A DNA stretch of 64,000 nucleotides from Actinernus sp. WN-2022. Taxonomy: Eukaryota; Cnidaria; Anthozoa; Actiniaria; Actinernidae. The notes under the pieces were generated by a model. That model worked only from the letters and a program-made list of their open reading frames with translations. It did no database searches and had not been told where the DNA came from. A program made the translations under genes and the position numbers. The DNA lies in assembly GCA_030867875.1 (NCBI GenBank), contig JAOWCC010000237.1, positions 8,666,713 to 8,730,712 of the forward strand, read 5' to 3'. This document shows, piece after piece, positions 22,690 through 34,403 of the stretch; positions within the stretch are counted from its first letter, which is position 1, and every line of letters begins with the position of its first letter.

Positions 22690-22850
22690 CAGTTCCTCTC
22701 GATTTCTCGTGGTTTCTCTTGGTTTCCCGTGGTTTCCTTTGTTTTCCCGTGGTTTCCTTTGTTTTCCCGTGGTTTCCTTTGTTTTCCGTGATTTCCCTTG
22801 ATTTCCCGTGATTTCCTTTGATTTCCCGTGATTTCCTTTGATTTCCCGTC
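22690..22850 (-). repeat. Short-period minisatellite in the Gypsy 5' leader
   Basis: TTTCCCGTGGTTTCCTTTG-like units of about 10 and 20 bp recur without a break between the primer-binding region and gag. On the minus strand they read as KGNHGKSREIT-type repeats, which look like an artefact of the repeat rather than a protein. Confidence 0.8.
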
Positions 22851-22862
22851 TGAGCCCCCAAA
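22845..22862 (-). promoter_or_regulatory. Primer-binding site next to the Gypsy 5' LTR
   Basis: On the minus strand the LTR end TGTAACA is followed within two bases by TGGGGGCTCAGACGGGAA. The first nine bases match the complement of a tRNA-Pro 3' end (TGGGGGCTC), and 14 of 18 positions match overall. This is a comparison with the well-known retroviral Pro site, not a search. Confidence 0.6.
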
Positions 22863-23151
22863 TGTTACAATCCACGTCTGGTTCTGTTACTTGGATAAAC
22901 CACCACAACCAGTATCTACAGTAATCTTTACAGCACGAGGTCCCGCTACATCTCTCCTTATTTCTTAATCTTTTGAGGCCGCGATTGCTAAATCGAGCCC
23001 CTATTTTATGCTCTATACTTGATAAATGTTACGTAACATAGTTATGTAATTGTCATTTCTTGCTCAGCAAACATTTGAGTTATGTGCATTCTTAAACTAA
23101 ACAATCGCTATTCAGCCGTAACATTACAATCGTTGCTATTCAGCCGTAACA
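22863..23151 (-). mobile_element. 5' LTR of the Ty3/Gypsy element (289 bp)
   Basis: On the minus strand the block starts TGTTACGG and ends TGTAACA, the usual TG...CA form, and is directly followed by a primer-binding site. It begins with a tandem duplication of about 30 bp (GGCTGAATAGC, twice). The partner LTR is absent because the element is truncated at 19.17 kb. Confidence 0.75.
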
Positions 23152-23422
23152 ATACCATTACCACCACCACAAATTGTATTGTGAACATCTATGAATATCT
23201 GGTCAATAAATGTAACCCTATTCACTGAGGACCCACCTGAATTTGTAAAAAAAGGGGGGCTGCCGCAGTTCCTCGCAGGGAGAGGGTAATTCAAAAACAT
23301 GCTGTCAGAGCAGGACATGCACCAGGGTGCCGTTGAATGAGAATTGAATAAGGCCATTAACAGTGTTTAAAATTAAGAAAAATGACCCGCAAGGAAATTA
23401 CTACTGGTCTAACATCTTGTTG

Positions 23423-23764
23423 TATGTAGTTATGATATAAAATCATGTTTGCCGCGTAGCACTAGTAAGTGTAAAGAATGTGATGTAAAGTGGTAAGCTG
23501 TAGTGCTAAGTGTGCACGCCCTACGAGGGAAAGAGAAAAAATCTCTGACCCAAGTGGGACTCAAACCCAACGACCTCCAGGTTACATGTCTGGCGCTCTA
23601 CCAACTGAGCTATCAAGTCCGATGAGAGCAATCGTGGGTGTTGGTGCGTTTTATGGGGTCACGGCGATTCTATATGTATTTGTAGTTGTGATATTAAATC
23701 ACGTTTGCCGCGTAGCACTAGTAAGTGTAAAGAATGTGATGTAAAGTGGTAAACTGTAGTACTT
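23423..23764 (-). mobile_element. tRNA-Thr-derived SINE-like unit between two 80-bp direct copies
   Basis: The minus strand of 23548-23620 reads GGACTTGATAGCTCAGTTGG then TAGAGCG (box A) and GGGTTTGAGTCC (box B), a tRNA-like head with TGT at the anticodon position, close to tRNA-Thr. It continues into a non-tRNA, T-rich body, so it is a SINE or tRNA relic. Similar 80-bp blocks (GCCGCGTAGCACTAGTAAGT) flank it at 23423-23504 and 23673-23764 in the same orientation. The acceptor stem does not pair properly, which argues against a working tRNA. Confidence 0.7.
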
Positions 23765-24790
23765 ACAACAACTTGTTAATCTGACTAAGTTGAAGCATAG
23801 AGCTGACTTGCCTGAGGCTACAAACTGTGGCTACAGACAAATTCGCCAACTCGTAGAAAGGGAAAAAAAGACTAGTGAAGACATCGCCTGAAAGCGGCAT
23901 GCATGATAGCTAGAATCTGAAATGGAACTAGAGCAGTTAACAAGCCTGCATAGAATAGACTGTGTAACTGGTAGTCGTGTCATAGCAAAACCCCACTTTC
24001 CCATGTCCTTTCAGCATTTGAACAATGAAGCCTGTTTTAGAGTGATCTGGAACTCCAGCAATTTTATACGAATAACCCAATGCCGAAACATAAGTATAGG
24101 TTGAGGGCATACAAATAAGCTATAAACAGGGCCATAGTGACTTGGGGGGGGGGGGGGGGGGGTAAGACTGGAGCATGGAATTAATTAAAGAGCCACCATG
24201 GTCGCTGATATGTTGGAAGTGAGGATGGTTATAAACTAGACTTCAGTTTGAAAGGCATGTTGGATATCAATTTTTCCTAGGAAACAACCTGCTCGTTGAA
24301 CTAAGGTGCTTGAACTGAAATGATTAAACATCCGGAGAAGCCCTCGGATCCAAACCTGACCGAAGGTCAAATTTCAGTCGCCGAACGAAAGAATGGCCTA
24401 AAATTAAAACTTTAGGGGGATGAAAGGCCACGAGGACGAACAGCAAACGCACCACCAACGTAAGAAAAATGTCAAAGGAAAAAACTTTTAGGGCGATGAG
24501 AGGCCATGAGGCATGAGGATGAACAGCAAACGCATAAAGTATGAATGAAAACGGAGTAGAAGAACGATCAGAGAAAAACGAACTCGTTCCGAGAAAATAG
24601 GAAAACCGTAGAATATCGAAAAAAAAAAAGAAAAAGGGGGAAAAAACTCACTGTAAAAGAAGCAAAAATTAAGTTGACCTTGTCGCTTCTGACAGCTACC
24701 CGCGAGTGAGGCCGAACACTGCTGACCCCTAGAGGGGGTGTGTTTCATTGTGTTACAACCCACAGAGGGGGTATATTAAATTATTACCCC
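23765..24790. other. No supported gene; poly-G tract
   Basis: A run of more than 20 G lies near 24138-24161. The blocks GGCCACGAGGACGAACAGCAAACGC (near 24427) and GGCATGAGGATGAACAGCAAACGC (near 24507) are a direct repeat of about 80-bp spacing. Nothing coding is recognised. Confidence 0.45.
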
Positions 24791-25822
24791 TTAGTCAATA
24801 CCACACGTGACAATGCATGATAATTTATTTCTAAAGATAACAGAGAAATGTAATAGAGAGGGGATAAGTTCCTTGAATATAGGGTGGGTGTGCGCGTCAA
24901 ATGCCTCCTTGTTAATGATTCTAATTGCACATTTTTGAAGCATAACAATACGATTAAGGTGAGCCCCAGACCGTAACACAATATTGAAGATGTGGATATA
25001 CAAGACAATAGTATAAAGTACGTACGGATGGCTTGGAAAGGCAAAAACTTGATTTATATATAATTCCAACTGATTTAGAGATTTTACTGGCAACGTGGGA
25101 AATATGCGGTTTCCAAGACATATGCTCATCCAAAATTACACTAAGGAATATAACCTCTTTGACCTGATCGATCCTATGATTATTTTGATTATGATTATTT
25201 TGCTTTTTTTGTCTTGGTTTAAAAAACATATAATTGGATTTATTTACATTGATTGACAGCTTATTAGCCTTAAGCCATACAGATAACTTGTTCATTTCAA
25301 TGTCAATTGTATTCATCAGACAGGGTAACTATTTATGAGAAAAACATAGATTGGTGTCATCAGCAAATAAAACTAGTTCAAAACATTTGAGGCATTACAA
25401 AGATCATTAATGTATACCAAGAAGAGCAGCGGGCCGAGGATTGACTTTTGACGTGATCCACACTTAATACTATTAAATAAGGAACAAGTGCCATTATATT
25501 CAATATATTGTAACCTATTAGAGGAGTAATTCTTCATCCAGTCAAGGGCCAATACGCGGATACCATAATGCTCAAGTTTGTCAAACAAAATCTCATGGTT
25601 CACAGTATCGAATGCCTTAGAAAGGTCAAGAAAAATTCCCACTGTATATTTTTTCTGGTCGATTGCTGATGTTATTTTATGAAATAAATATAATAGAGCT
25701 AAAGAGGTTGAATGGTTTTTCCTAAAACCGTATTGGTTTTTAAACAGAATATCATATTTATTAAAATATTTAATTAAGCGGTTATACACAACACTTTCTA
25801 ACAATATAGAAAAGATTGGCAA
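24791..25822 (-). pseudogene. LINE reverse-transcriptase fragment (CR1/Jockey-like)
   Basis: The minus strand reads a non-LTR reverse transcriptase: NQYGFRKNHSTSLALL, GIFLDLSKAFDTVNHEIL, a QKSILGPLLFLVYINDL segment, and after a frame change near 25385 the catalytic LFADDTN. The thumb/connection follows (MNKLSVWLKANKLSINVNKS, SVRTLYYCLVYPHLQYC). Both the endonuclease-side 5' part and the C-terminus are missing. Its 5' edge abuts the RecQ-like fragment that starts near 25810 on the other strand. Confidence 0.85.
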
Positions 25823-26765
25823 AACCGAGTATTGTCATGTTATAGTGTTGTTTGCAACAATTGCATATGGAATGGGTATAAATACCAAGTGACTGGAAAC
25901 TTTCATTCATATTGGGCCATCCAAGAACTAAGAGGGATATGTACAGGAGAGTGGTAGGTGTGGCAGAGGAGGGGAGCAAAGCAGGGCAATAGTGTTGTTC
26001 AACAATAAGACGTGTGTTTTCTGCAATAAAGGTATCAAGGATTATTTGCTTTCAGAGGAATGCAGACGCAAGATCCTAATAGAACCACTTGATTCTGGTT
26101 CCATTATATATAGATCCCCTGAGGTTCTTCACAATTGTTGTGATAACTGTGCTAAATAGTGCGAGTGTGACCATGCAGAGTGCCAGTCATCAATCTTCGT
26201 GCCTGCTAGTTCAGCATGTGAAGAGTCACCATTAGCTAAAAAGAGGGATGTCTCTCTTATCCAGAAGGAACTCCTACAAGTCAAGTTACAGGCTATGAGA
26301 AAGTCACTTGTGATGAAAGCTTGCAAGGGGACCAGAAAGGAAGAAAAGCTACTATCATTTCATGTCCAAGCTCTTTTCTTGAGTTTACTGATGTCTAGAT
26401 TAAGCAAGTTTTAGACAACAGTGAATTTATTTCGAGCATTGCTGACGTGATGTTATGTGTAGAGGTTTGGCAGTATAAACATGCTGAAGCAATATATGAG
26501 TTGTTTTATGAAGTATTTCAGGATGTACCTGCACCTTCACCAGGAAGTGAAGATACTGAAGACAGTGATGATGAAGAGTTGTTGTTGAATGAATAGGCTG
26601 ATCTGATAGAGGATGACTCATTCCAGCAAATGTTGAACTCTGGTCTCTTCAGTGACTCCTTTCAAGTAAGTGGACTAATTCCAGATACGGAAGAAGAGAC
26701 TCACCAAGCAAATTACCCTTCTATATTGGATTCAGTTTTCCAAAATGTTGACATGCATGAATAGC
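25810..26765 (+). pseudogene. RecQ-like helicase, C-terminal half, decayed
   Basis: The plus strand starts at helicase motif V (LFATIAYGMGINTK near 25846) and continues with IHIGPSKN and motif VI (VQESGRCGRGGEQS near 25940). The RecQ zinc-binding module follows: CRRKILIEPLDSG with HNCCDNCAK (26064-26150) and CECDHAECQS. The acidic C-terminal tail (SPGSEDTEDSDDEELLLNE and onward to LDSVFQNVDMHE) ends near 26765. Several stops interrupt it. It covers exactly the motifs missing from the RecQ-like pseudogene at 10.7-12.7 kb, which lies on the opposite strand. It could be the other half of the same copy or an independent truncated copy. Confidence 0.72.
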
Positions 26766-28132
26766 AAAAACATTAACAAAATGAACTTGAATAAGCACTA
26801 CTACATGTAGTTTAACAAATCAATGAGAAAAATAATTCTAGTTGGAAATTCAGCAGACCCCAGGAATGAGCTCAGAATTTGGCTGATTTTCAGGATAGAA
26901 AGATTCCTACTATAAACAAAATACTAAGCTTTCATTGAATTAATGTGTTTATATGTACAGTAGATTAAGCAAAGGACTGCCTTCTGTAACAATTAATATA
27001 CCGTAGGAACACTTTCCTAAAACACGAAGAACTGTCTGACAGAAACATAATTACCAGAATTATTGAAAGGATATGAAAATATTCATTCTTAAAAGTCTAG
27101 TTATGTACTATTGATTCGTTGTAAAATAAGTAGGGTTGTACAATGTTCTTTTTTATTTTAGTGTTGCGTAGCCTGATAAAACAGCAGCCTCTAGTCAGAC
27201 TTGATTCAATCGTAGGATGTCAAACCAGAAATTGACTGTTGTCTTTCTCCTTGTGAATGGAATTTTATGCTTTTCACTAAATGATTCATATTTTGAACTA
27301 CAACATCAGTTGGTTACAACTAATAGAATCCTTTTCGAATTCTTTTTACGATTTCTGTTAACTCCGAGAATATCAAGACAGTAGTCCAAATTAGAACTTA
27401 TAAAAGGTGCAAAGGATCATGGTAGTTGTACTCAACCGACGTAACAGCGGAAAACTGCCTATTGGCAAAATATTAATATAACATGGATGTTTATTAAAGG
27501 TAATTTATCTCTTCCATAATATTTTTTGTATAAATATACATGAACATGTAAATTGAGCATGGGACAAATAAAGAATATTTTTTTTACACGTCTGGACAGT
27601 GTAAAATGCCGGAAAACAATGGCATTTTCAGTGATCCATCTACCTCTGCATCCTGCGTCTCTGACTCACTGCTTTTGGACTGGGACTCACACTTTGATAA
27701 CCTTGCGAGTCCCAGGACTCACTTCTCTAAATTTCTAGATGGATTACTGCATTTTATACATGTAGTGTTATTGTGTTGACCCCTGGATTGATGTCACATT
27801 CACATATATGGCTCAGCTATTTCAAAGAATGTAGGGTATTCCCAGATTGAAATGAATTATCAACCTGGACAACTTAGTTTATGGTTTATGTATCCATGTT
27901 TAGCCTGTATACAGCTGTTCAACATATTTATAAAAATGCCTTAATCCCTCATACCCATTCACTAATGCCATATCCCAGATAACGATCAGTCCAAAATGCG
28001 TGTTCTGATTGGTCGATAGTCAATCTATTACAGGACAAATAACATCATCAGTGCATGCAACCAATTTCTCAACTTGTTTTGATTGGATCGTTTCATACTT
28101 TTTAGTTTGGGATTACTACATAAAACTAATAT
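26766..28132. other. No supported gene
   Basis: Between 27634 and 27750 the ends CAGTGATCCATCTA and TAGATGGATTACTG form a weak inverted pair, and GGACTGGGACTCAC nearby has a partial inverted partner. This may be an old MITE. No coding similarity is seen. Confidence 0.35.
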
Positions 28133-28246
28133 ATTCCATTCTGCAATGCGTCTGTCCTCCTATACATGTAGATGGACAGATAATGCCAAAACATGAGGAA
28201 AACACCAGTTACTCTACTCGAGGACAGATGGATGGCTGAATGGAAT
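28133..28246. mobile_element. 114-bp MITE-like inverted repeat
   Basis: ATTCCATTCTGCAATGCGTC and TGTCCTC at the left pair with GAGGACAGATGGATGGCTGA and ATGGAAT at the right, with a few mismatches. The interior is non-coding. Confidence 0.55.
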
Positions 28247-29345
28247 CTATTTGTTAAATATTTAAAAAAATTGTTAAGTACATTTTTCCGGGGCAACTAA
28301 AAATTTAAACCTGGGCAACTAAAAACGATAAAGGCAAACCAGGCCTTTGGGAAACCAGCCTAAAACCTTGTTGTCAAGCGCTACCAGACATGGTTGAAAT
28401 GGTCCCTTGGAATGACTTGGGAGGTTTCTTAATATATATATTTTTTTTGGGGGGGGGGATGTGAAGCCCATTACTTTTTGATCCCCCCTCTAAATTCTCA
28501 ATAGATTCTATTGTCCCCTCCAATGCCTCTGACAGTGTTTGTCATTGTTGAGTCCCTGACGTTTGTCGATTAATTGAGTTAATATGTAGCACAATATTTC
28601 TAATGTATAGTATATGGCTATGCCAAGATTTTTAAATCTTACTATGACTACTGTATAACCAGGACCACTTAGACAATGAGAACCAATCACATTGTAGAAT
28701 GAAAACAAACATTCCAACTGAGGCAGCAGCTGAGGCGGCAGCTGTATTTCAGGCTAACTGTACTTTGGAATGCTTTATTTTCAATTGCAATGTGTTTAGT
28801 ACTTGTTGTCTATGTGGTTAATGTAGTTGGCACTAGTTTTTATAAAGTGTTGTGTAGAAGATTAAACAGTATCTCCAAGCTGCCATGTAATAATCTGTTT
28901 ATTATTCACAAAGCCATAAATTACCAACTCACATGCCTATCATAACAACAACAAATCACATCTGTTTATTTTCCCGTTTCACTTTAAAGGGGGACTGGAC
29001 CCAAACATATTTTATACTAAATGCAAAGAAAATGGCAACAATATGCTCAAGACTGACAAATGTAGCCCACAATAACAAAACAAAATACATGGCTACTGGA
29101 AAATATTTGCTGTCTTGAAAATGGTTTTACCCTGTGGCCTGAACTACAGCCATCTCTTAGCGAATGGACCCCTGGAACAAACTGAGGTTGGGATATACTC
29201 AAGGGCTCAGCAGGAAGGTCCACGTGAAGAAAAACTGGATATAAAAACTGGATATAAAAACTTGGTATGTTATGGCTTGGTGAACAATAAAATTTATATT
29301 AAAATTTCATAAACATCACTGATGATTTTTACATATTAATAAGAG
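28247..29345. other. No supported gene
   Basis: A G-rich run is present near 28449. The block GAGGCGGCAGCTGTATTTCAGGCTA at 28731 is shared with 37283 (GAGGCGGCTGTATTTCAGGCTA), so it is part of a dispersed repeat. Short open frames here have no recognised motif. Confidence 0.4.
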
Positions 29346-29974
29346 CTATTGGGCCCTCCTGTTAAGCAGAATGTACTTTGTGTGACTGTTTATCCACTTA
29401 TACAGAGATGACATCTCTATATCCTTAATAGGGCTCCTCTGGAAGTCACAAAAATGATGGTATTTCCTTCCAGGTGTCTCGGTCAATGACTTTTCTTTTA
29501 CCAGATGATCAACCAAGATACCAAGGTCTTTCAAGTCAGATTGCTGTACGTGTTCACCAGATCTCTGTCTGATCTTGCTCTCAGAATCAAAGTTCTCAAT
29601 GACCTCTCTTGCAACCTTGCTGGAATGACAGATTCTTGTGACTGCTGATGAGTTCAAGTTCCTGCGCAGCTTCTTTCATGCTTCTTTGATGTAGTTATTG
29701 TATGTCCATTCTTCGCTAATGCCAGCAGACGAGATTGTTGGCCTCTTGACTTTTTCCACTTTGGCAGCGGCCGCCTGGGTCGAGGCTGTGTTGTGGATGG
29801 TAGCGTGAGCAGTGATGAGTGCTGCCGCGATGATACCGTCCACGTCAGCAGTGACATAGGTGCAACCTTCGATTGGACGTTCAACTTCTGGCATGTTGAG
29901 GTTGCGGGATTGACGTTTTGTTTTTGTTTTCGGTTTCGCTTGGCGATTGTGTCACGTCGTCTTCTGAATATCAA
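29346..29974 (-). pseudogene. Transposon-related coding remnants of uncertain family
   Basis: Overlapping minus-strand frames read an Ala-rich block with KVEKVKRPTISSAGISEEW (near 29680-29760), which resembles the start of capsid-like domains in cnidarian retroelements. Downstream lies SDLKDLGILVDHLVKEKSL with PGRKYHHF (29430-29540). The frame changes near 29655. I do not recognise a full domain; gag-like is a suggestion only. Confidence 0.35.
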
Positions 29975-30094
29975 GTCTCTTCATAGACAAGTGTCATTTA
30001 TTGTGGAATCCGTGTATGGTCCATTAACAATGATGAGACTTAATATTCAACCTGAAATATGACAGAACGATAACGTTAACTATATGACTTGGGT

Positions 30095-33000
30095 TCACCG
30101 GAGAGACTCGATGACTCGATGGAGCTGTCTGACTTGTGACCGGTAACAGCCCTGATGTGCTTCTACATTGTTATCGGAGAGAACTGTGACTAATGTAGCA
30201 CGTACACAGTGGTTAGTTAGATGTGGAACGATCCCGGCTGCTGTTGGCATATTTCTCATCATGTTTGGGAGTTTTCGCCGACGGGGGATTGCATTACCAA
30301 ACTTCCTCATTTTGCGGCTGGAACTTCGTTGACACCTCTCTTGGCCGGTGAAACAGGACATCCAGGTTTGGATTTAGGTGCCTTAGGAAGTTTTCGACGG
30401 TTTTCACTGGGCAGCGTTTTGAATCGGGCACTTCAAACATTTTGCCATCGGACTCGTCGGTATTGTCTGCCAAACCACATTGATGATTTTTCGATGAGAG
30501 TAAGCTACGAAACTCGTAGTGCCGTCGCCCTTGAGCTGTGCTTCGAAGAACCAACATATATTTGGTAAGTTTTCTTAGATTTTCACGTCCCCTTTTACCG
30601 AAATAAAAGGTTACGTAAAACCAAGCTATGCGGTTCAAGTTCAAGTTTATTTCACACTATTTATAATATTTACAATAAGGAGAGTAGATAAAAATATATA
30701 AACAAAATAAGTACATGGAATAAAGTAAAAGATTCAAGTGTACAGTGGTCAAAGTAGCTAGAAGCTTTCCAGTTGGCCACTGCTTACATGCAAGTCGAAC
30801 TTGAGAGGAACTACAATATGAGAAAACGAAAACGAATTATAATAAAAAAGAAATCAAGAGAAAAATAGGAAAGAAAGAGAGGCTTAGAAGGAGAAATAGT
30901 TATTGTGAGAAGATTTATAAACAAAGTAAAATGGTGCTCTTAAATTTTATGATTAAGGAGGTAAACTTTATATTGTTTTTTGAAATTGTTTGTTTTTGTT
31001 AGGTGCTTTAGGCTAGTAGGTATAGTTTCCCAAATTTTTGTAGCAGTATATTTAAAAGTAAATTTACCTAAGTTGGTTCTAATTTTAGAGGGGTAGAAAT
31101 ATTTCCTAGCTGCATACCTGGTATTGTAATTATGTACATTTGTTACAGGTATTAGGAAATCGTGAAACACGGAGGGGATATCAGATGGATTATTGGTTTA
31201 TGTGATAAGGTACAGATGTTCAACTTAACAATATTTTCAAATTTTAAAATGCTCAGAATTTGGTAATAAGGAGAAGCAGATTCTCTGTTGTTGGCAAAAA
31301 AGATACTTCGAATGCATTTATTTTGTTTAGTACATATTTTTGTTAAGTTGGTTGGGTATGTGTTTCCCCAGCTGATGGATCCATAGTTTAAATAGGGATA
31401 TAAAAGTGTATAATAGAGTTGTTTTAGCATTTGAAGGCTGAGGTAATTCCGTAATTTGTAGAAAATTCCTATATTTTTGCCTATCTTGTTATCGATATGG
31501 GTGATTTGACTTTTCCAATTGATATATTCATCTAAGTATATTCCTAAACATTTAATGTTCTTTTTCCTTTCAATATTTAGAATATTCATTTGTGGGAGGG
31601 TCTTTCTGGGTGAAGTAATTAACATATAATTGGTATTTTTCATGTTGACAGAAAATTTGTTAATATTACAGTAACTGAGAACATGTTTTAATTCAGTATT
31701 CATAACTGTTTCAAGTTCCTTTGGATTTTTGCAAGAGTAAAATATATTGGCATCATCAGCAAAAATTCGGAAAGATAATACTTTTGTTGATGAATTAGAT
31801 ATATCATTTATGTATAGGAGGAATAATAATGGCCCAAGCGTTGATCATGAGGAATACCACAAACAAAACTTAAAGGGTTGGATTCAGTATTTTCATTTTT
31901 TCCATATTGGGTTCTATTCGAAAGATAGCTCCTGAACCAATAAAGTGGTTGTCCACGTATCCCATACTTATATAGTTTCTTTAACAATATACTATGATTA
32001 ACAGTGCCAAATGCTTTAGAAAAGTCTAAGAAAAGGCCACAACTTATGAGGTTTTTGTCTACTGATGATTTGAGACTATCAGTTATTTCTAAAATAGCTT
32101 GCTCAGTGGTATGACCTTTCCTAAATACAAATTGATATTGGAAGAGTATATTATGTTTTTCTAAAAATAGGTTTAATTGGTTGTAGACAATCTTTTCTAG
32201 TGTTTTACTGAAGGGTGACAAGATTGCTATTGGTCTGTAATTATTAGGGTCAGTTGAAATGCCATTTTTATAAATTGGAGTTACTCTAGAGACTTTAAGC
32301 ATATTTGGGACTATACCTGATGAGATTGTTTGATTATAAATAAAAGTAAAGGGTATGGCTAATAATCTACAAGCAATTTTTATTAGTTTGTTGGGGATAT
32401 GTAATGATGCCTTTTTATCTTTAATTCTGAGAATAGCTGGGATACATAGTCTTCAGTCACTGGAGACAGATAAAAGCTATGAGTGGGGGTATTTTTTATG
32501 TACTTTGTAGGATCATGTTTATCAGTATTTTCAATTAAACTAGCTAAGGTTGAACCTAGATTAACAAAATGGTGATTAAATTGCTCTGCAATATCAGATT
32601 GTTTAGTGTAGGTCTTGTTATTGCGTATAATTCTGGATGGATAAGACTGTAGACCTTTTGATTTTCTTTTGATAAGTGTCACGATAAGTTTCCATGTTTC
32701 CTTAAGGTTGTCTTTATAAAATTGGAAGTGCTGATTATAATATTCATCTTTTGCTTTAGTTTTTATTCGATTAAGTAGATTTGAGTATTGTTTGTAAGTT
32801 CTAACATTTGTTGGGTCATTTCCTAAAAAAAAATGAGTGTTACATCCTTTGTTTATGTTTGATTGATTTTAATAAGCCTTTTGTTAACCATGGTTTTGCT
32901 AATTGTTTCATTTTATTTAGAGAAGCTTGTTTCATGGGGATATATATGGCTTTAAGGTTATCTGATATATAAAGACATGTACCTCCAGCAGCAGTTTCTG

Positions 33001-33990
33001 AATCAGTGTAAACAAAATTATAGTGGTGTAATATTAGTATTTACTACACTTTTGTTACTTAATTTTGTTTCAGATATGGCTAAAACATCAGGTCTAGCAT
33101 CTAAGGAGTATAAGAGATCGTTAAGCAGAGTTAATTTTTTGGGTAGGCTCCGTATATTGCAATGAAATAGAGTGAGACTTTTCTTTTGGTTTATAATTCT
33201 TTAAGAATTGTTAAGTTTAGTAATGGAGTAATAATTAGAGTTTGGAGAGGTTAGCATAAAGTCGGAATCCTTATCATCAAATTTATTAGGATTTGGCATT
33301 ATATTATAGAGATCAATATCCGTGTTAGACAAATTGTAATACCAAGTTCCAGTAACAGCTTTAAATTCTGCATCAGATAAGTTTGAAAAGGGTAAGCACA
33401 TAAGATCATTGTGATTATATACACTCATCCTTGCTTTGTAGTACATCGTGCAATTTCAAGTTCAGGTCAGTCATTGATTCTTTACTTATCTCAGTTATGC
33501 ATCCACCGGCTCTGAAGGATTAATAAATTCCTGGAACTCATCCTCAGTTGTGAAGTGGAATATATTGGACGTTTCGGTCTCACGTAGGTGGATTATTCCG
33601 TTAGTCGTCAACAGAAATTTAAAGTTGTTGTCTTTCTTGAATGCATGTATTTTCCCGAACAGCGGAGGAGTTGAGCGGGGTCCGAAGTGTCACATTCACC
33701 GAGCTGCTCGGTTTTGTAGAGCTGTTGCAGTTGTTCGCTTGTGATGGGATGTTTGTGTAAGGTCGGCCCAACTTTTCCATCTTTCATCATTTGTTTGCAT
33801 ATTGCATTTAGGGTTTTATTGGCTTTTTCAAACTCTGGGCCGCCGACAATTGACCAAGCCTTGTTGTGAGGAGGTTGTTTTAAATAGCGGTCAATGGCTG
33901 CTCGAATCGCTCTTAGTGAGAAAATTTTGAACTCGCTACCATCTTTTTGCCTCAATGCAGCATAGAAAACTTATAAGAGCTCCTCTTTCG
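30095..33990 (-). pseudogene. Crypton-type tyrosine recombinase (DUF3504-like), split by a LINE
   Basis: The N-terminal part (33955-33662) reads IRAAIDRYLKQPPHNKAWSI and ends at DPAQLLR. The catalytic part resumes at 30633 with IAWFYVTFYFGKRGREN, then [49 protein letters not shown] (the HxxR box) and fades before the usual Tyr region. The arrangement matches the recombinase-like domain shared by Crypton elements and KCTD1/ZMYM/QRICH1-type proteins. Joining the sequence across the LINE at the 4-bp duplication restores the frame exactly (LLR to IAW). Other frameshifts (for example between 30294 and 30361) and a degenerate C-terminus show it is not functional. Confidence 0.75.
30634..33661 (-). 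mobile_element. CR1/L2-like LINE inserted in the Crypton-type gene
   Basis: The element is flanked by the 4-bp duplication GCGG (30630-30633 and 33662-33665). Its 3' end is two copies of the hexamer CTTGAA instead of poly-A, typical of CR1/L2-type LINEs. Coding blocks on the minus strand are an N-terminal part (33650-33201), the start of an endonuclease (LTLFHCNIRSLPKKL and DVLAISETK near 33070-33190), a linker (32760-32383), the reverse transcriptase (32302-31808, SCGLFLDFSKAFGTVNHSIL, then FADDANIF after a frame change near 31850), and the C-terminal region (31703-30940, LYYTLLYPYLNYGSISWGN, HNYNTRYA). Most of the endonuclease is missing: sequence jumps from CLYISDNL to a linker within a few codons near 32940. 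The copy cannot have been mobile in this state. Confidence 0.85.
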
Positions 33991-34403
33991 TCATCTGCTC
34001 TAGCTAGGTAGTGAAATTTGTCTTGCTTGAAAACCATTCTGTAGTTTGTCAAAATGAAACAATGTCAGCTTATTAAACTAAAAATACATTCGGTAGAAAC
34101 TATTTGAATGTTGCATTACTCGCAAAACTTGTCATACTTTCCTAATTTTGCATGCATTCTTACCATTAAAAATCTTCATCCCATATTTTGTTGCTTTCTT
34201 CGTCTTTCCTAGAATTGAATTGTCTAATAAATTATTCAAAAACTCATTGGAAACCAGCAAAACGCGAGGCAACCGCTATTGTTTTGATTTGGAAAACCGC
34301 CGTTTTCCCCTACCATGGGTTATCACAAATAGACCAATAGTAAGGTAGCCAATCAGAATGCAGGATTTGTAATAGTCCACTAGTTGGTTTATATTAAAAT
34401 GTT

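Noticed and set aside
22581..22908. Lys/Gly/Asn-rich and Val/Phe-rich frames at 22.6-22.9 kb
   Set aside because: All are products of the short-period minisatellite in the Gypsy leader; no domain is present.
23548..23620. A functional tRNA-Thr gene
   Set aside because: The boxes A and B are good, but the acceptor stem does not pair and the sequence runs into a SINE-like body.
29793..30062. Plus-strand frame at 29.8-30.06 kb
   Set aside because: It is antisense to the Ala-rich minus-strand remnant and has no motif.
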